This document shows, one piece after another, positions 8,523 through 18,402 of a stretch of DNA of 64,000 bases. Made by a program: the position numbers and the translations under genes. The first letter of the stretch is position 1, and the number at the start of each line of letters is the position of its first letter. The stretch covers positions 1 to 64,000 of the forward strand of contig CAWCDT010000018.1 in NCBI GenBank assembly GCA_963794385.1. The letters run 5' to 3'. The stretch comes from Gaiellasilicea sp963794385 (GTDB lineage Bacteria > Actinomycetota > Thermoleophilia > Gaiellales > Gaiellaceae). The notes below the pieces were generated by a model. That model was not told the origin of the DNA and ran no database searches. It worked only from the letters and a program-made list of their open reading frames with translations.

Positions 8523-10125
8523 ATGACACGCAGGGTTCGGAGCAAGTCGGCGCTGGTCGCAGGCGTCGCGCTCGTCGCGGCGGCCGCGTACGGGGTCTCG
8601 ACCGGGTCGGCGGGGCCGGCGGTCGACACCCTCGTCGTCGACCGCTCCTTCGAGATCAGGACGGCCGACCCGCAGCGGGCCTTCGAGCCGACCGCGTCGA
8701 TCGTGAACCGAGGGATGTACGACACGCTCCTGACGTTCAGGGGCGCTGACGTCTCGAAGCCGGGTCTGATGGCGGCGCGGGGATATCGGGTCTCCAGGGA
8801 CGCCAGGACCTACACCTTCGACCTCCGGCGCGACATTCGCTTCGCCGACGGGACGCCGATGACCGCCGCGGACGTCGTCTTCTCGTTCCGCCGCCTGATC
8901 AACCTCAAGGGCAATCCGGCCTTCCTGCTCGGCGGCGTGACGGTCGCGGCGCGCGGGACGCACACGGTCGTCCTCCGCTCGAAGACGCCGAACACGGCGA
9001 TCCCGGCGATCGTCGCGAACACCTCGCTCGGGATCGTGAACTCGAAGCTGGCGCGCGCGAACGGCGCCACGGACCGACCCGGGCGCCGACAAGACGGACA
9101 AGGCCGAGAAGTGGTTCAACTCGCCCGCCTCGAAGGGCGCCGGCAGCGGGCCGTACGTGCTCACCGAGTACAGCACGACCTCGCGAATCGTCCTCGACCA
9201 GAACCCGAGCTACTGGGGCCGGAAGCCCGCGTTCGAACGGGTCGTGGTCCGCAACATGGTCGCGGCGACGCAGTTCATCAACATCCAGCGCGGGCAGCAC
9301 GAGGTCGCGATCGACCTCTCGGCCCAGCACGCCGAGTCGCTCCAGAACAACAACCGGCTCAGGGTGCGTACGCAGCCGTCCACCTGGGTGTTCTGGCTGT
9401 TCGCGAACAACAACCCGTCGATCTCGACCGCGACGTCGAACAAGCGCTTCCAGGCGGGCGTCCGCGCCGCGCTCGACTATCAGTCGTTCGTGCAGCTCGC
9501 AGGCGGAGGAGCGATCCAGGCGCGAGGGATCATCCCGTCGATGTTCCTCGGGTCGCTGCCGCCCCGGTCCGCGGTCAAGCGTGACCTCGCCAAGGCGCGC
9601 AGTGAGATCACCGCCTCCGGTGTCGGCACCCAGTCGTTCACGCTCGAGTTCCCGAGCGACCTCACGATCAACGGCGTCGCGTTCACGACGCTCGCCCAGC
9701 GCGTGCAGGCGAATCTCGAGGAGGCGGGGCTCCAGATCCAGCTCGCGGGCGCTCCGGTCGGCACGTGGCTGGACAAGTACCGCAGCGGCAGGATGGCCTT
9801 CGGGCTCTCCCTGTGGGGGCCGGACTACCCGGACCCGGCCGACTACCTCGCCTTCATGCCGGGCGAGCTGGTCGGGCTCCGCGTGGGCTGGAAGAAGGGG
9901 TCCGACGCCGCGCTCGAGCGGCTCGCTGCGAGGGCGCGGGTCACCACGAGCGACGTCGCGAGGGCGCCGATGTACCGGCAGATCCAGAACCGGCTGAACG
10001 CGTCGGGGCCGTACTTCCCGCTGATCCAGCCGACGCAGGTCTTCGCCGCCACGAGCGATCTCCAGGGCGCGGTGTTCAACCCGCTCTACTCGATCGACGT
10101 GCGCCTGCCGCGGCCGTCGGGCTAG
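8523..10125 (+). CDS. ABC transporter substrate-binding protein, family 5 (DppA/OppA-like), one frameshift
   Basis: About 530 residues after joining two frames at 9072-9079, where GACC is repeated in tandem (GACCGACC) and adds four bases. The N-terminus has an exported-protein pattern (RRVRSKSALVAGVALVAAAAYG) with no lipobox seen. SBP_bac_5 hallmarks are ADGTPMTAADVVFSFRRL near residue 118 and SGPYVLTEY. The C-terminal half has WGPDYPDPADYLAF, typical of peptide binders. An AAGGAGA ribosome site precedes the ATG. A hairpin at 10141-10173 follows. Confidence 0.88.
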
Positions 10126-10140
10126 GACGAAGGCCTCGAG

Positions 10141-10173
10141 TCGGGGCGGCCGGCGCGCTCGCGGCCGCCCCGA
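10141..10173. terminator. Hairpin terminator between convergent genes
   Basis: TCGGGGCGGCCG and its exact reverse complement form 12-bp arms around a 9-base loop, between the convergent substrate-binding protein and M24 peptidase genes. There is no T run, which is common in high-GC genomes, so it may act in both directions. Confidence 0.6.
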
Positions 10174-10175
10174 GC

Positions 10176-11307
10176 TCAGGCGTTGACGATCAGGTCGGGC
10201 GGGAACCGGTTCAGCTTCCGGCCGCCGCCCGGCTCGCAGACGACGACGTCCTCCGTGCGGACGCCGAAGCGGCCGTCGACGAGGATCGAGGGCTCATCCG
10301 TGAAGGTCATGCCGGCCTCGAGCGGCGTGTCGTCCTCCTCGGAGACGAAGGGGCGCTCGTGGACGTCCAGGCCGATCCCGTGCCCCATCCGGTGCTTGAA
10401 GCTCGGCCCGTAACCGGCCGCCTCGATCGGCTCGCGGCAGGCGCGGTTGACCTCACTCGCGGGCACGCCCGGCCGGAGCGCGGCCCGGCCGGCCTCCTGG
10501 GCCGCGAGGACGAGCGCGTGCGCCTCGCGAACCTCCGCCTCCGGCTCCCCGACGCAGACCGTGCGGCCGAAGTCGGAGCAATAGCCGTCCACGACGGCGC
10601 CGAAGTCGAACATGACGACGTCGCCCTCCTCGACGGGCACGGTGCGGGTGTCGTCGGCGGAGCTCTTGCCCTCGCCGAAGCCCGTGAAGACGTGGGTGGT
10701 GAACGAAGGGACCCGCGAGCCGTTGACGCGCATCACGTGCTCCACCTCCTCGACGAGGTCGAGCATCGTCGCGCCCGGCAGGACCTTCGGTGCGACCGCG
10801 GCCATGGTGGCGTCGCAGACTCCGCACGCACGCTCCATCACGGCCAGCTCCTCGGGCGACTTCGTCCGCCGGAGCTCGTTCACGAGCGACGATCCGGTGA
10901 CGAGCCGCTCCGGCGACACCGCCTCCTCGAGGTGGATCACGGTCTCGGCCCAGATGCGGTTGCCGACGGCGAGCGTCCGCGCCGGCGCCGAGGCCGCGCG
11001 CGGCCTCCTCGAACAGCCTCGGCCCGTCGTCGCGCTCGCTCACGACGACGAGCTCGCCCGGCAGCTCCCCGGCCACGTCGAACAGCGTCATCATCCGCGG
11101 CAGGACGAAGACCGGCTCGCGGTCGGGTCGGAAGAACGCGCCCGCGACCCAGCCGTGCGCGTACTCGGACTGGCCGAACGTCGGGATCATCCGCTCGACG
11201 CCGGTGAGGTACTCGAGATCCGAGGAGGGGGCGAGGAAGAGCAGGTCGACCTGCGTCTCGAGCATCCGCTCGGCGAGCCGCCGCCTCCGCTCCGCGTAGT
11301 CGAGCAC
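10176..11307 (-). CDS. M24 family metallopeptidase (Xaa-Pro aminopeptidase-like), one frameshift
   Basis: About 375 residues when the two frames are joined near 10985. The N-terminal creatinase-like domain (residues 1-130) precedes a pita-bread catalytic domain. All five metal ligands are visible: two Asp in MFDFGAVVDGYCSDFGRT, the His in HRMGHGIGLDVHE, and the Glu in TFTDEPSI and in VRTEDVVV. This suggests an active Xaa-Pro dipeptidase/aminopeptidase. It sits convergent to the peptide transporter, which fits use of imported peptides; that link is inference. Confidence 0.88.
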
Positions 11308-11339
11308 GATCGGCGAGTCTAGGGGATAGCGTTCGCGCC

Positions 11340-11660
11340 GTGGCCCGCGACGAGATGGCGATCTACGACCTTCGTGTCACGGTCGAGCGGATCGAGGGGC
11401 GCTCGGTCTGCGGGCTCCAGGTCGGCGACTACTTCGAGCTGACCGAGTCGAGCCGCGTGCGGATCCCGCCGGGGCGGTTCTTCTGCCTCTACGCGCTGCA
11501 GTCGGTGATCCCGCTCCTCCCGGCCAAGCAGCGGCGCCTGCCCGAGTCCGACTGGCTCGAGCAGGACTCGCTCGTCGCCTGCCCCGACCCCGACGAGCGC
11601 GTGATCATGCGGATCGAGCGGATCGGCGAGCGGACGATGCGAACCAGCGACCTGACGTAA
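11340..11660 (+). CDS. TIGR04076 family protein
   Basis: 106 residues from GTG. The pattern IYDLRVTVERIEG...CGLQVGDYFEL and the later FFCLYALQSVIPLL match the TIGR04076 family of small proteins of unknown function. The conserved Cys in the first segment and the FC...L segment are kept. It is closely followed by the LLM oxidoreductase. A later ATG at 11355 is an alternative start. Function unknown. Confidence 0.75.
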   Translation: MARDEMAIYDLRVTVERIEGRSVCGLQVGDYFELTESSRVRIPPGRFFCLYALQSVIPLLPAKQRRLPESDWLEQDSLVACPDPDERVIMRIERIGERTMRTSDLT

Positions 11661-11666
11661 CGTCGA

Positions 11667-12569
11667 ATGCAGTTCGGCCTCGGGATGCAGTCGGACAAGA
11701 GCCCGGCCGAGTACGCCGCGCTCGCGCGTCAGGCGGAGGCGGGCGGCTTCGACGTCGTCTCCGTCTACCACGATCTGCTCTACCAGCCCGCGATCGCGCC
11801 GCTCATCCTGATCGCGCAGGCGACGGAGCGAGTCCGGGTCGGCCCGGCCGCCCTGAACCCCTACACGCTGCATCCGGTCGAGATCGCCGGCCAGATCGCC
11901 TCGCTCGACGCCGTCTCGAACGGGCGGGCGTATCTCGGGCTCGTCCAGGGCGCCTGGCTGGAGGAGCTCGGGCTGCGCGAGGAGCGGCCGCTGACGGCGT
12001 TGCGGGAGGCGGTGACCGTGATCAGGAAGCTGTTGGCGGGCGATCGCAGCGGCTTCGCCGGGACGCGTTTCAGTCTCGCGCCCGGACAGGGGTTTCACTA
12101 CGAGCCGCTCCGCCGCGAGGTGCCGCTCCTGCTCGGGACGTGGGGGAGGCGTACTGCCGCGTTCGCGGGCGAGGTCGGCGCCGCGGAGGTGAAGCTGGGC
12201 GGCTCCGCGAACCCGGACTTGGTGCCGGTCGTCCGCGACTGGATCGGCTCGGACGAGGTCGGCATCGTCCTCGGCGCCGTGACCGTCGTCGACGAGGACG
12301 GCGACGCCGCCCGCGCCCGGGCCCGCGCTGCGGTCGAGCCCTACCTCCCGATCGTGGCGCGCCGCGATCCGACGCTCGAGCTCGGCCCCGCCGACGAGCC
12401 GCCGCTCGAGCGGTTCGTCTTCGCCGGGACGCCTGCGGAGGTGATCGACCACGTCGAGCGCGCCTTTGCCGCGGGAGCGTCGAGGATCGAGTTCGGGACG
12501 CCGACGGGGCTGACGACGGCGCGCGGCGTCGAGCTGCTCGCCGAGCGCGTCCTGCCGCACTTCCGCTGA
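11667..12569 (+). CDS. LLM class flavin-dependent oxidoreductase (F420- or FMN-dependent)
   Basis: 300 residues with a luciferase-like TIM barrel: N-terminal FGLGMQSDKSPAEYAALAR, the ERVRVGPAALNPYTLHPVEIAGQIASLDAV-type core near residues 52-85, and the C-terminal FAGTPAEVIDHVERAFAAGA near 248. The family holds methylene-H4MPT reductase-like and F420-dependent enzymes. Which flavin or deazaflavin is used cannot be told. It starts 6 bases after the TIGR04076 gene, so the two are probably co-transcribed. Confidence 0.87.
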   Translation: MQFGLGMQSDKSPAEYAALARQAEAGGFDVVSVYHDLLYQPAIAPLILIAQATERVRVGPAALNPYTLHPVEIAGQIASLDAVSNGRAYLGLVQGAWLEELGLREERPLTALREAVTVIRKLLAGDRSGFAGTRFSLAPGQGFHYEPLRREVPLLLGTWGRRTAAFAGEVGAAEVKLGGSANPDLVPVVRDWIGSDEVGIVLGAVTVVDEDGDAARARARAAVEPYLPIVARRDPTLELGPADEPPLERFVFAGTPAEVIDHVERAFAAGASRIEFGTPTGLTTARGVELLAERVLPHFR

Positions 12570-12629
12570 CCGTGCGTTTCGCCTAGGGTCGCGCCTGACA
12601 CGTCAAGTTGGTGGCAGAAGGAGGGGGCC

Positions 12630-13907
12630 GTGCAACGACGACGACGACAACTCTTGTGGCTGATCGGAGCTGGGGGCGACCTGTGTCGTGGCCGCCTCGG
12701 CCGGTGCCGGCACCGATCGGGGCGAGCAACAGGTGGCGTTCCAGCTCAGGATCGGCAACGTCCTGCCTTTCACCGGTGACCTGGCGGCGTACGGCGCGAA
12801 TCTCGACCAGGCGGTCAAGATCGCGGTCGACCTCCAGAACGAGTCGCTGAAGCGCGTGAAGCAGACCGGTATCTCGACGCGGCTCGTCGCCTCGGAGGAC
12901 GGGCAGACGCAGGCGGCGGCCTCCGTCGAGGCGGCCACGAAGCTCGTCAAGGTCGACAAGGTCAGCGTCGTGATCGGGGAGATGGCCTCCGGCGCGACGA
13001 TCCCGGTCGCCCAGTCCGTGACGATCCCGAACAGGGTCGTCCAGATCACGCCGACGTCGACGGCGCCGCAGATCACGACGATCAAGGACAACGGCTACCT
13101 GTGGCGGATCCTCGCCTCGGACAGCCTCCAGGGCCGTGTGCTCGCGCAGGCGGCCGTCGGGGCGTTCGGCAGAGGGGCCACCGTGAACGTCGGCGCCCGG
13201 AACGACGCGTTCGGCGTCGCGCTGCGGAAGCTCTTCGTCGCGCAGTACACGAAGCTCGGCGGCAAGATCGGAGTGCAGGTCTCGTGGAACCCGACGCAGG
13301 CGACCTTCGACACCGAGGCGGGCAGGCTCGTCGAGGGAAACCCCACGGGGTTCGTGATGATCGACTTCCCGGAGACGTTCGAGAAGATGGCCCCCGCGCT
13401 CGTGCGCACGGGCAAGTGGAGCCCCGCGAAGACGCTGATGACGGAGGCGATGCGGAACGCGGACGTGCTGGAGAAGATCGGCGGGCCGGCGGTCGAAGGG
13501 CTGCGCGGCACGGCACCGACCTCTGTGGGCGCGCCCGCGCGCGCTGCCTTCGACCGGCTCTACAAGCAGCGGGCGAAGGGAGCGAAGGCGTATACGGGCT
13601 TCGAGGGGTCAGCGTTCGACGCGGCCAACCTCGCGTTCCTCGCGGCGGTGAAGGCGAGGTCGGCGAGCCCGGCGCGGATCAAGGCGCAGCTCCGCGCGGT
13701 CTCCGGGCCGCCCGGCGTCAAGGTGACGTACAGGCAGATGGACCGGGCGATCAGGCTCCTGCTCGCCGGCAGGGACGTCGACTACGAGGGAGCCTGGGGA
13801 CCGACGGACTGGGACCGAACGGCGACCCGGGCTCGGCGGTCTTCGAGATCTGGAAGTACGGAGGCGGCAAGATCACCACCTCCAGGATCATCACCTTCCG
13901 CGGCTAG
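12630..13907 (+). CDS. Branched-chain amino-acid-type ABC substrate-binding protein (LivJ-like), two frameshifts
   Basis: About 425 residues. GTG at 12630 follows an AGAAGGAGG ribosome site and opens a signal peptide (RRRRQLLWLIGAGG). This continues in the next frame after a one-base shift in the G5 run 12672-12676. The type 1 periplasmic binding fold is clear: LRIGNVLPFTGDLAAYG, VVIGEMASGATIPVAQSV and GFEGSAFDAANLAFLAAV. A second shift near 13818 joins DYEGAWGPTDWD to NGDPGSAVFEIWKYGGGKI, the usual family ending. It converges on livF, and the two stop codons share CTAG. It probably binds the solute carried by livHMGF. Confidence 0.87.
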
Positions 13908-14684
13908 TTCAGGGACGGCGGCGGCTTCGAGGAAGCCGCCGCCTCCTCCCGCGCGGCACGGGCGCTCGCCGCGCCGCCGAGGTAGAGCTCCGCCACCTTC
14001 GGGTCGTGGAGCAGGCCGCTTCCCGTCCCCTCGTAGCGATTGCGGCCGAGCTCGAGCACGTAGCCGCGGTCGGCGAGGGCGAGCGCGCGGCGCGCGTTCT
14101 GTTCGACGATCACGATCGCGATCCCGAGCTCGCGGATGTCGGAGAGCTTGGCGAAGACCTCGTCCATCGCCCGAGGCGCCAGTCCGGCAGAAGGCTCGTC
14201 GAGGAGGAGCAGCTGCGGGACGGTGACAAGCGCACGCGCGAGCGCGACGAGCTTGCGCTGGCCGCCGGAGAGGGTGCCGGCGCGCTGGCGACGCCGTTCG
14301 CGCACCAGCGGGAAGAGCTCGTGGACGCGCTTGAGCGCCACGGGCCGCTCGGCGCGCGGGAAGGACGCCGGCGGCGACGGCGAGGTTCTCGGCGACCGAA
14401 AGGCTCGGGAAGACGTTGTCGGTCTGGGGCACGAAGTTGAGGCCGAGCGAAGTCAGCTCGTGCGCGCGTGTGCGCGTGACGTTGGCGCCGTGGTAGCGCA
14501 CGTTGCCTGCGCTGACGCGGGCGAGGCCGTAGACGGCCTTCAACAGCGTCGACTTGCCGGCGCCGTTCGGCCCGATCACGGCGACGATCTCGCCCGCATC
14601 GGCCTCGAGCGAGACGCCGTGGAGCACGGTCACCTGCTCGTAGCCCGCCTCGAGCCGCTCGACTTTGAGGAGCGGCTCACTCAT
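13904..14684 (-). CDS. livF: Branched-chain amino acid ABC transporter ATP-binding protein LivF, one frameshift
   Basis: About 259 residues starting at the ATG in an ATGA overlap with livG. Walker A VIGPNGAGKST, the long LivF segment LNFVPQTDNVFPSLSVAENL, then after a shift near 14345 the signature LSGGQRKL, Walker B LLLLDEPSAGLAP and VEQNARRAL. The C-terminus ends in a Ser/Ala/Pro tail. Last gene of the livHMGF operon. Confidence 0.9.
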
Positions 14685-15446
14685 GCGTGCGTACCGAGGT
14701 AGGCGTCGATCGACACGCTCGTCCCGCCGCACCTCGTCCGGAGTGCCGGTGGTGAGAATCCGCCCCTCGTTCATCACGACGACCGTGTCGCACGCGCGCA
14801 TGACGAGGTCGAGGTCGTGCTCGACGAGCAGGAACGTGACCCCGCGCTCCTCCCGCAGGGCGAGCATGTGCTGCAGCAGCTGTGCCGCCAGCGTCGGGTT
14901 CACGCCGGCCGTCGGCTCGTCGAGCAGGATCAGTCGCGGCTCGGTCATCAGGACGCGCGCGAAGTCGAGCAGCTTGCGCTCGCCACCGGAGAGCGTTCCT
15001 GCGTAGGCATCTGCCTGACGGTCGAGCCCCACGAGCGCCAGAAGCCGTCGGGCCTCTTGCTCCGCGGCCTCCTCGTGCGCGCGGACCGTGCGCGGCGTCG
15101 CGAAGACCCGCTCCAGCCGCTCGCCGCTGTTGTGCGGCGCAGCGACCAGCACGTTCTCGAGCACCGACAGCTTCGTGAGCGCCCGCGGCGTCTGGAACGT
15201 GCGGACGAGCCCGGCGCGTGCGATCCGGTGCGGCGGGCGGCGCTGGATCGCCTTCCCGAAGAAGCGGACCGTGCCCCGCTCGGGGCGGAGGAAGCCCGAG
15301 ACGATGTTGAACAGGGACGACTTGCCGGCCCCGTTCGGGCCGATCAGCGCCGTGATCGAGCCTGCGGCGACGTCGAACGACGCTGCGTCGACCGCGCGCA
15401 GGCCGCCGAAGCTGCGTGTCACGTCCCGCACCTCGAGCAGGCTCAC
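14681..15446 (-). CDS. livG: Branched-chain amino acid ABC transporter ATP-binding protein LivG, one frameshift at 3' end
   Basis: About 255 residues from a GTG in a GTGA overlap with livM. Walker A LIGPNGAGKSS, VRTFQTPRALTKLSVLENV, signature LSGGERKLLDFAR, Walker B LILLDEPTAGVNP and LVEHDLDLVM are all typical. A one-base shift near 14717 is needed to reach the normal ending SIDAYLGTHA and a TGA that overlaps the livF ATG. Confidence 0.9.
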
Positions 15447-16408
15447 TCGAGCACCATCTCTTCGCGCTTCCCGAGCAGCCCTTGCGGACGGAACGCCATC
15501 AGCCCGATCAGGATCGCCCCGATCAGGGCGAGCCGGACGTACGCTCGGTCCGCGGAGTCGAAGTAGCTGAACGGGGGGAAGTCGAAGAAGCGCGTGCCGG
15601 CGAAGATGACGCCGAACACGACCGCGCCCACAGGGACAGCCCACGTCCGCGCCGTCCCGCCGAGGATGACGATCGTGTAGGCGAAGAAGGTGATCAGCGG
15701 CGCAAAGTCGTCGGGGCTGAAGAAGGAGAACTGCCAGGCGTAGAAGAGCCCCGCGATGCCTCCGAGCGCCGCCCCGACCGCAAGCGACTGGAGCTTGTAG
15801 CCGAAGACGTTCTTGCCGAGCGAGGCGGCGGCGTCCTCGTCCTCCCTGATCGAGCGCAACACGCGTCCCCACGGCGAGCGGACGGCGACGTGGAGGAGGA
15901 GGAGCAGGACGAGTGCCGCGCTCCAGACGAGCACGAGCATCGTCACGTCCTTGGAGCCGAGGCCGAGCAGATCCTGGACGCGAGCCTGGAAGCGCTGCCA
16001 GCTCTCGTCGTACTGCGTCGCGACGCCGGCGCCGGCGAGGTTGATCGTTCCCTGCGCACCCCCGGTGAGCCGGTCCTCGTTGAGGGCCACGTAGCGGACG
16101 ATCTCGCTGAACGCGATCGTCGTGATCGCGAAGTAGTCCGCCCGCAGCCGGAGCGTCGGCAGCCCGAGCAGGAGTCCGGCAAGCACCGAGACGCCAATCG
16201 CGACCACGGCCGCGGCCCACATCCCGATGCCCGTCTTCACGGTCAGGATCGCCATCGTGTAGGCGCCGATCGCCATGAAGGCGACCTGGCCGAAGTTGAG
16301 CAGGCCCGTGTAGCCGAACTGCAGCTGGACGCCGAGCCCGAAGATCGTGTAGATCCCGGCCACGACGCCGACGAACGCCCAGAACTCCCCGCTCGCAAGT
16401 GTGCTCAC
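15443..16408 (-). CDS. livM: Branched-chain amino acid ABC transporter permease LivM
   Basis: 321 residues from GTG. A multi-span permease with the hallmark QLQFGYTGLLNFGQVAFMAIG near residue 30, GLPTLRLRADYFAITTIAFSEI near 85, and GRVLRSIREDEDAAASLGKN near 195. Overlaps livH and livG by four bases at each end. Confidence 0.93.
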   Translation of the reverse strand: MSTLASGEFWAFVGVVAGIYTIFGLGVQLQFGYTGLLNFGQVAFMAIGAYTMAILTVKTGIGMWAAAVVAIGVSVLAGLLLGLPTLRLRADYFAITTIAFSEIVRYVALNEDRLTGGAQGTINLAGAGVATQYDESWQRFQARVQDLLGLGSKDVTMLVLVWSAALVLLLLLHVAVRSPWGRVLRSIREDEDAAASLGKNVFGYKLQSLAVGAALGGIAGLFYAWQFSFFSPDDFAPLITFFAYTIVILGGTARTWAVPVGAVVFGVIFAGTRFFDFPPFSYFDSADRAYVRLALIGAILIGLMAFRPQGLLGKREEMVLE

Positions 16409-17289
16409 AGCAGCCGCGCCTTCCCGAAGATTCCTTGCGGCCGGACGAGCAGGACGGCGATCAGGAGCACGAACGCGACGACCGGCTTGTAGACCGGGTC
16501 GACGCCGCCCCCCAGCACATCCCAGGTGGACAGCTCCATCGCCACGCCGAGAAGCAAGCCGCCGGCGAGCGCGCCGTACGCGCTGCCGATTCCGCCGAGC
16601 ACGACCGCTGCGAAGATCGGCAGCAAGAGCTGGAAGCCGGTGTTCGGCGTGAACGACGCGAGCACGAGCCCCTGGAGGACGCCCGCCAGGCCTGCCAGCG
16701 CCCCCGCCAGGAGCCAGGTGTAGACGACGACGCGGTCGACGTTCACGCCCGCGACCGAGGCGAGGGCCGGGTCGTCCGCGAGCGCGCGCATCTTCCGCCC
16801 GAGTGAGCTTCGCGCCAGCAGCAGCGCCACGAGCACGATCGCGGCGGCGCCGACGACGATCGCCACACCCTGGCTGCCTCCGAGCCTGACGCTGCCGACC
16901 ACATAGACCTTGAACGGGTCGATCAGGTAGCTCCGCGGCTCGGCACCGGCGACGAGGAAGAGCACGTGCCGCAAGAGCAGCGCCAGCCCGATCGAGGTGA
17001 TGAAGAGCGACATGAAGCCCGCGCCCCGCCGGCGCATCGGCCGCCAGAGCACGAACTCGAGCGCCAGCGCGAGCAGCGCGGTCGCGACGATCGCGCCGAT
17101 CGTGGCGACCAGCATTCGCTCGCCGTAGCGAACGTTCGCGGCGACCGCGACAAAGGCGCCGAAGGTGAGGAAGTCGCCCTGAGCGAAGTTGACGATCCGC
17201 AGGATCTCGTAGACGAGCGAGACGCCCACGGCGGCGATCGCGATCACCGAGCCCGTGACCAGGCCGTTCGCGAGCAGCTGCAGGAACAT
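16405..17289 (-). CDS. livH: Branched-chain amino acid ABC transporter permease LivH
   Basis: 294 residues with the LivH hallmarks LVYEILRIVNFAQGDFLTFGA near residue 28, GRKMRALADDPALASVAGVNVDRV near 165, and FAAVVLGGIGSAYGALAGGLLLG near 225. It starts immediately after the stop of the FAD oxidoreductase gene, so the two share a transcript. Confidence 0.93.
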   Translation of the reverse strand: MFLQLLANGLVTGSVIAIAAVGVSLVYEILRIVNFAQGDFLTFGAFVAVAANVRYGERMLVATIGAIVATALLALALEFVLWRPMRRRGAGFMSLFITSIGLALLLRHVLFLVAGAEPRSYLIDPFKVYVVGSVRLGGSQGVAIVVGAAAIVLVALLLARSSLGRKMRALADDPALASVAGVNVDRVVVYTWLLAGALAGLAGVLQGLVLASFTPNTGFQLLLPIFAAVVLGGIGSAYGALAGGLLLGVAMELSTWDVLGGGVDPVYKPVVAFVLLIAVLLVRPQGIFGKARLL

Positions 17290-18364
17290 CTAGACCACCT
17301 GCGGCTCGGGCAGCGGGCGCGCCTCGGCGAAGCGTCGGGCGTCGAGCACGCGCAGCGCCTCGTCCTCGCGTCCGAGCGCGATCGCCTCGGCGATGATCCG
17401 CCCGACTGCGGGTGCGAGCATGAGGCCGTGCCCGCTGAAACCAGCGGCGACCCAGGCCCCCGGCCGCACCTCGCCGAGAATCGCCTGGTGGTCTGGGGTG
17501 ACGTCGTAGAAGCCCTCCGCGAGCAGTGGGAACGTGACGAATTCGAGCCGGGGGAGGAGCGCCTCGATGCACCTGCGCACCTGGCGCAGCGCGTCGCTCG
17601 TACCCGCGAGGTCGCCGGCGAGCACGCGGCCGTCGGCGAGCTGCTTGGCGGCGAACTGCCACTCCAGCGAGACCAGGAGCGGCTCGAGCAGGCGCGCGCG
17701 GATCGGCTCGCTGAGGAAGAACGAGCGCGGCTCGCGCTCGATCGGCAGCTCCGGGAGCAACGTCCGGGACTCCCAGCCCGCGGCGACGACGACGTGGGAG
17801 GCCGTGGTCGTCGTCCCGTCCGCGAAGGCGAGCTCCCACGCCGGGCCGCTGCGGCCGAAGCTCCATGACCTCGGCGCTGACGACGGCGGCGCGCTCGCCG
17901 AGAGCCTCGAGCACCGCCTGCGGGCGGTCGAGGAAGCCGTCCTCCGCGCACCAGGCGGCGCCCGCGAGCGAGGACGGGTCGAGCCCGGGCGCGAGCCGCG
18001 CCGCCTCGTCGGGCTCGACGATCCGCGACGGCACGCCGAGCTCGTTCTGGAGCGCGACGTTCGCGGCGAGGCGGGACCGCGCGTCGGCGGAGTGAGCGAG
18101 GAACAGGTAGCCGCACGCCCGGAATCCCGGGTCGACCCGCATCCCGAGCCGCTCCTGCGCGTCGCGATAGAACGCGAGCGACTCGCGCGCCAGCACGCAG
18201 TTGACCGCTGTGCCCCACTGCTGACGGATCCCGCCTGGCTGCACCCCCGACGCGCCGGCACCGATCCCGGTCCGCTCGTAGACCGTGACGTCGACTCCCA
18301 GGGTGCTCAGCTCGTGCGCGACGAAGAGGCCCGTGACTCCTGCGCCGACGACCGCGACTCGCAT
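17290..18364 (-). CDS. FAD-dependent oxidoreductase (DAO family: amino-acid/sarcosine oxidase-like), one frameshift
   Basis: About 357 residues. The N-terminal FAD-binding Rossmann motif is VVGAGVTGLFVAHELS, followed by the GASGVQPGGIRQQW segment of the D-amino-acid/glycine/sarcosine oxidase family. A shift near 17840 joins ELRPQRP to the C-terminal half, which has YDVTPDHQAILGEV and GFSGHGLMLAPAVGRIIAEA, the usual family ending. It heads the livHMGF operon, so the transported solute is probably an amino acid or N-methylated amine that this enzyme oxidises. That link is inference. Confidence 0.87.
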
Positions 18365-18402
18365 GCCGCATCCTTACCGACCCGGCCTGCGATAGTGCCG
18401 CC

